A program made the translations under genes and the position numbers. The notes below the pieces were generated by a model. The model worked only from the letters and a program-made list of their open reading frames with translations, was not told where the DNA came from and made no database searches. From assembly GCA_037189585.1 (NCBI GenBank), contig JBBCJA010000013.1, forward strand, positions 186,001 to 250,000: 64,000 nucleotides of DNA, given 5' to 3'. The DNA is from JAEXNA01 sp037189585. Lineage in GTDB: Bacteria > Vulcanimicrobiota > Xenobia > Xenobiales > JADMJV01. Numbering within the stretch: position 1 is the first letter of the stretch; each line of letters opens with the position of its first letter. Positions 60,340 to 64,000 of the stretch are shown in pieces.

Positions 60340-61896
60340 TTGAAGCGATTGTCCCGTACCCTGTGCGCCGCCCTGATCGTGGGCTGGCTTTCTCTCGGCG
60401 CCGTGGCCGATGTTCGAAGCGATAGCAAAGCCGCCTTTGAGGTGGTGGAGAACATGTTCACCCTGGTTCGGAGCGAGTTTATCGAGGACACACCGCCCAC
60501 AAAGATTGTGGAGGGGGCTTTCAAGCAGCTCTCCGAGGCGCTCACCAAGGACGGGATCTCCTACGCGCTGCCGCCGGTTCCCAAAGATATGACCTCCGAG
60601 CAAGCCGAGCAGTTTTTGGGCCAGGAGTTCGAGAAGCTCGCCGTGGCCCACCCTAAGACACTCAAAGGCAACTGGCTGGCTCACCAGGTGATCGAGGGGA
60701 TGGTGGAGGGGCTGGGCGATCGTTACACCGTGTTCATGGACCCTGAGGAGTATCGGGCTTTGAAGGAATCCATGAGTGGTGGAAACTTCGGAGGCGTCGG
60801 TATCTATATCGAGTTGAGTAAAGAGCCGGGGAGCCGTCTGACCGTCAGCCGTCCCATCCCGGACTCTCCCGCCTCCGACGCGGGGATTCAGGAGGGTGAC
60901 GTGATTTTGGCCATCGACGGCAAGTCCACCCAGGGCTTTACCATTGAGGACGCTCAGGATAAGCTGCGTGGTCTTATCGGTAGTCCGGTGGTGTTGACCA
61001 TCCGTCGTCTCAAGCAGGACCTTCCGTTTGACGTGACTTTGCGGCGGGACAACATCCGCGTGAGTTCGGTTTTCAGCACGCTCAAGGAGATCGACGGCCA
61101 CAAGCTCGGTTACATGCGGCTCCAGATGTTCGGAGAAAAGACCGACGAGGAGTTGGAACGCGCTATGCGCGACCTGGAAAGCCAGGGGGCTGAAGGATAC
61201 TTTCTAGACCTTCGCAACAACGGCGGCGGCTACATCATCTCCGCTGTCGACGTGGTCTCCAAGTTCGTCCCCACCGGCTCGATCGTGACCTCTGTGGAAG
61301 AGCGGGGAACGGGAAATAAGATCTACCGTTCGCGCCCCAGCCTGCGCCGGCCTAAACCGTTGGTTCTTTTGATAAATCAGTATTCGGCCTCCGCCTCCGA
61401 GATCACCGCGGCCGCTTTGTCCGACCATGGCGCGGCCAAGTTGATCGGAGTGAAGAGTTTCGGAAAAGGCTCTGTGCAAAAGATCTTCTCTCTGCCTGAC
61501 GAGTCGGGCGTCAAGATTACGACGGCGCACTATCACACTCCCACCGGCAAAGACATCAACGAGGTCGGGATCGAGCCGAATGAAAAGGTGGAATTCGAAG
61601 GGCGAAGCCTGGGCGGAGAGGATGACACTCAGTTTCAAGCGGCGGCCAAGTCCTTGATCGCCGAGATCCAGGCTCAGCCCGCTGTGGCCAAAGGGGACCT
61701 TCCGGCCGCGCGCACCGGCGCCGAGCAGTGGCGCTATCTTTTGGCCCTGGGAAGGGGAGAGCCTCGCGTCCTCGACCGACGCTATGTTTTAGGAGAAGGA
61801 AAGACGCCGCTGATCGAAGAGGTTAGGGTTCGCTTCCCAGGCGCCGGTAGGGATGAGACGTTCCGCTTCAATCTCGGCCCCGCTCTGGGAGTCTAG
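60340..61896 (+). CDS. S41 carboxy-terminal processing protease (CtpA-like), 518 aa
   Basis: Secreted or membrane-anchored serine protease. I chose the TTG at 60340 with AGGTG upstream; it begins LKRLSRTLCAALIVGWLSLG, a signal peptide. There is an N-terminal helical region with GLGDRYTVFMDPEEYRAL, a PDZ domain (about 170-260, GIQEGDVILAIDGKST) and the S41 core with LRNNGGGYI, the catalytic Ser in INQYSASASEIT and Lys in KSFGKGSVQ. The open frame extends to 60169 across the palindromic element, but those residues are not family-like. In division operons CtpA-type proteases process or degrade hydrolases and activators. Confidence 0.94.
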   Translation: MKRLSRTLCAALIVGWLSLGAVADVRSDSKAAFEVVENMFTLVRSEFIEDTPPTKIVEGAFKQLSEALTKDGISYALPPVPKDMTSEQAEQFLGQEFEKLAVAHPKTLKGNWLAHQVIEGMVEGLGDRYTVFMDPEEYRALKESMSGGNFGGVGIYIELSKEPGSRLTVSRPIPDSPASDAGIQEGDVILAIDGKSTQGFTIEDAQDKLRGLIGSPVVLTIRRLKQDLPFDVTLRRDNIRVSSVFSTLKEIDGHKLGYMRLQMFGEKTDEELERAMRDLESQGAEGYFLDLRNNGGGYIISAVDVVSKFVPTGSIVTSVEERGTGNKIYRSRPSLRRPKPLVLLINQYSASASEITAAALSDHGAAKLIGVKSFGKGSVQKIFSLPDESGVKITTAHYHTPTGKDINEVGIEPNEKVEFEGRSLGGEDDTQFQAAAKSLIAEIQAQPAVAKGDLPAARTGAEQWRYLLALGRGEPRVLDRRYVLGEGKTPLIEEVRVRFPGAGRDETFRFNLGPALGV

Positions 61897-61913
61897 GGCG
61901 TCACAACTCGACG

Positions 61914-63293
61914 GTGTTCTTTCAACGTCGGCGCCTTCAGATTCTTCTCTCGCTTCTGGTCATCATCTCCAGCTGTCTTTTTCTAGGGGGACAGCTCCTC
62001 GAGGGTGAGCCGGAGCCTGCGGTTCGAGCCGATTCTCAGCTCTCGGAAGCGATCTTCTTATTGCGACACAACTACGTTCAACGGCTGGAGGAGAGACCGC
62101 TTTTGGAGAGCGCTGTGAGCGCCCTTCGCTCCGAGGCAATACGACGCGGCATAGGCGAGGTTCGATTGCCGACCTGGACTGCTCTACCCAAGCAGCCGGG
62201 GGATGAGGGGTTAGCCCGAGTCGAAAACTATCTGGTCCAAGTTTCCTCCCTGGATCCGGCCAAGCTGCCACGAGAACAAGCTGTCTACATCGCCATCTCG
62301 GGCCTGCTCGAGGCCCTGGCCGACCCTTACACTTTCGTGATGGATCCTAAGGCCTACACGAAGTTTCAGGAGTCCCTTCACACTCACGTCTACGGCGGAG
62401 CGGGGTTGGAGCTCGAGTGGACCAAGGGCGCCTATGTCGTCTTCGAAGTTGCCCCAAACTCACCGGCGGGGGCGGCTAAGATTATGGCCGGAGATCGGCT
62501 TCTCGAGGTCGACGGGATCGAACTTGCCCCTCCCGGCAAACCGGCTGTCACCTTACACCAGGCGCGCGCCCTTTTAGTGGGAGAGGTCGGAGCCAGGATC
62601 AACGCCCGTTTGCAACGAGCTGGAGCGCCCTACCAGCGTACCTTGACCTTGGCCAAGTACGAGTCTCGTTCGGTGCTCGGGCGGATGATTGGAGACACCG
62701 CCTATGGAGAACCGAGGGTCGGGTGGATCGTGGTCAATAGCTTGGGAGAGGAGAGCGGCAGGGAGATGGTCGAGACAGTGGCCCTTCTTGCCAAAAAGGG
62801 AGCCCAAGGTTACGTTATCGACCTCAGAGACAATGTTGGTGGCTATCTTAACGCCGCTGTCGAGATCGCCTCATTCTGGCTCCCCTCCGGCCTACCGGTG
62901 GTCACCGTCAAGGGGCGGGAGGCAAACCGCTCCAAGTACACCATTGGGGCCCACCGGAACAACTCCTCGATGGTGGTTTTAGTCAACGGTCGGACCGCGA
63001 GTTCGGCGGAGATTCTCGCCGCGAGTTTCCGGGAACACGGTCGAGCTTACATTTTGGGCGACCGGACTTTTGGCAAGGGGAGTGTTCAGACGCTGTACGA
63101 CTTTCTTGACGGTGGCGGGTTCAAAATGACCACCGCGACCTACCTGACCCCCTCAGGGAAAACTTTGGAGGGTCGCGGGCTAACCCCCGACCATGCTGTC
63201 GATGTCGGCCAGGGGCGAGATGAAGCTTTGATTCAGCAAGATGTCTTGCAACTTTGTAGGGAGCTATGGAGAAAAGACCCGACCGATCCTTAG
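61914..63293 (+). CDS. Second S41 carboxy-terminal protease, 459 aa
   Basis: A paralogue of the upstream protease. Starts GTG at 61914 with a signal or anchor (LQILLSLLVIISSCLFLGGQ). It has ALADPYTFVMDPKAYTKF, a PDZ domain (IMAGDRLLEVDGIELAPPGK), DLRDNVGGYLN, Ser in VNGRTASSAEI and Lys in DRTFGKGSVQ. The catalytic pair is present, so it is likely active. Identity to the first is modest, so the two probably have different substrates. It overlaps uvrC by 28 nt. Confidence 0.93.
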   Translation: MFFQRRRLQILLSLLVIISSCLFLGGQLLEGEPEPAVRADSQLSEAIFLLRHNYVQRLEERPLLESAVSALRSEAIRRGIGEVRLPTWTALPKQPGDEGLARVENYLVQVSSLDPAKLPREQAVYIAISGLLEALADPYTFVMDPKAYTKFQESLHTHVYGGAGLELEWTKGAYVVFEVAPNSPAGAAKIMAGDRLLEVDGIELAPPGKPAVTLHQARALLVGEVGARINARLQRAGAPYQRTLTLAKYESRSVLGRMIGDTAYGEPRVGWIVVNSLGEESGREMVETVALLAKKGAQGYVIDLRDNVGGYLNAAVEIASFWLPSGLPVVTVKGREANRSKYTIGAHRNNSSMVVLVNGRTASSAEILAASFREHGRAYILGDRTFGKGSVQTLYDFLDGGGFKMTTATYLTPSGKTLEGRGLTPDHAVDVGQGRDEALIQQDVLQLCRELWRKDPTDP

Positions 63294-64000
63294 ATTCACC
63301 GGAGCTTCTCGGTTACGGATGGGGAGATGGAGCGAACCGCTCCGCCCATCTAGCTGAGAAGCTCGCGCAACTGCCCGATTCTCCCGGAGTCTACCTGCAC
63401 AAGGACAAGGCCGGCCGGGTGCTCTACGTGGGAAAGGCCCGCGGCCTGCGCTCTCGCGTTCGTTCTTATTTTCACCAAGGGGCCACCCATTCACCTCGAA
63501 TCGCCTGGATGGTCTCGAGGGTTCACGACATCGAGGTCTTTCTGGTCGGAACGAATCTCGAAGCTTTGATCCTCGAGTGCAACCTGATCAAAAAGTACCG
63601 GCCTTATTTCAACGTCAAGTATCGTGACGATAAGCGCTACCCGCTGCTCGAGATCACCACCTCGGAGGCGTTCCCGAAGATCCGCGTGGTTCGCCAGGCG
63701 CGTAACCTGAAGAATCGCTACTTCGGACCTTACCCGGACGCGGGCGCCATGCGACGAACTTTAAAAGTGATCCAAAAAGTCTTTCAGGTCAGAACCTGCA
63801 AGATCGACATGGGGAAAGTGGCTGAACGTCCCTGTCTCGACTATCACATCGAATTGTGCACCGCTCCCTGCACTCGTTACGTCGACGAGACAACCTACCG
63901 AGAGCAGATCGATGCCGCCGTCGATTTTCTGGAAGGACGTTCGGAACGTCTGATCGCTCGTTTGCAAGAGGATATGCGGCGCCACGCCGGGGCTCTGAAC
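63266..64000 (+). CDS. uvrC: Excinuclease ABC subunit C (partial)
   Basis: The N-terminal 245 residues of UvrC, cut by the window edge. The ATG at 63266 has AGGGAG just upstream. The GIY-YIG nuclease is complete: LPDSPGVYLHKDKAGRVLYVGKARGL with the family's GVY and YVGKA, followed by SRVRSYF, LEALILECNLIKKYRPYFNV and RYFGPYPDAGAM. The cysteine cluster (CLDYHIELCTAPC) matches the UvrC iron-sulfur motif. UvrC makes the dual incision in nucleotide excision repair. Confidence 0.96.
   Translation, partial: MEKRPDRSLDSPELLGYGWGDGANRSAHLAEKLAQLPDSPGVYLHKDKAGRVLYVGKARGLRSRVRSYFHQGATHSPRIAWMVSRVHDIEVFLVGTNLEALILECNLIKKYRPYFNVKYRDDKRYPLLEITTSEAFPKIRVVRQARNLKNRYFGPYPDAGAMRRTLKVIQKVFQVRTCKIDMGKVAERPCLDYHIELCTAPCTRYVDETTYREQIDAAVDFLEGRSERLIARLQEDMRRHAGALN

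Noticed and set aside
1..64000. CRISPR array, rRNA operon, intact transposase or prophage
   Set aside because: None seen: no regularly spaced direct repeats, no rRNA sequence and no transposase or phage structural motifs.

Overview
This window reads as about 64 kb of a bacterial chromosome: GC-rich (roughly 57-58% by eye), densely coding, with short gene overlaps and frequent TTG and GTG starts. There is no rRNA, phage, intact insertion sequence or CRISPR array. The organism cannot be named from the sequence. The order grpE-dnaK-dnaJ-prmA-rsmE, the block ftsE-ftsX-M23 peptidase-S41 proteases, a CsaB pyruvyl transferase, a type-3 (archaeal-like) prolyl-tRNA synthetase and an F420-type oxidoreductase point to a deep-branching Terrabacteria-like lineage. 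Lipoproteins, PilZ proteins and a lone MoaA-independent ModA fit many such lineages. This placement is inference with low confidence.

Layout. 1-2.9 kb: the 5' part of a tricorn-like protease gene, proS, and a modA-like lipoprotein. 2.9-10.4 kb: a 553-aa unknown protein, divergent from an operon of a very large VIT/VWA-TPR protein, a small paralogue of its TPR tail and a PilZ protein, then a secreted unknown. 10.4-19.6 kb: mdh, a zinc-ribbon protein, argF, an HD phosphohydrolase and assorted small enzymes. 19.6-28.5 kb: a 1020-aa patatin, a decaying DUF433/DUF5615 toxin-antitoxin pair, an adenosine-deaminase-like protein, and a LOG/histidine-kinase/flavin-reductase operon. 28.5-35.6 kb: htpG, an FKBP lipoprotein, a second patatin, a tandem PilZ protein and a zinc-ribbon protein.

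35.6-41.4 kb: the most striking locus. A 1458-aa protein combines five annexin repeats with a C-terminal calpain-like (papain-fold) protease domain. It is followed by a tiny basic ORF and an alpha/beta hydrolase. 41.4-44.1 kb: a tRNA-Val/Asp/Phe operon with a perfect consensus promoter and a rearranged tRNA-Phe fragment at its end, then trpE-trpG. 44.2-49.8 kb: a coiled-coil protein, a metallo-beta-lactamase protein with two cyclic-nucleotide domains, a HemN-like radical SAM enzyme, a small kinase and a CHAP/NlpC-like protein. 49.9-55.9 kb: the heat-shock/translation operon, with an unusually long GrpE. 56-64 kb: envelope and division genes (csaB, ftsEX, EnvC-like peptidase, two S41 proteases), then the start of uvrC.

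Three palindromic elements of about 150-170 bp (27409-27573, 44772-44939, 60169-60319) have 22-35 bp terminal stems with different arm sequences. Two of them end exactly 20 nt before a start codon. They look like a dispersed family of structured repeats or RNAs that I do not recognise. Together with the annexin-calpain protein, they are the best candidates for something undescribed here.
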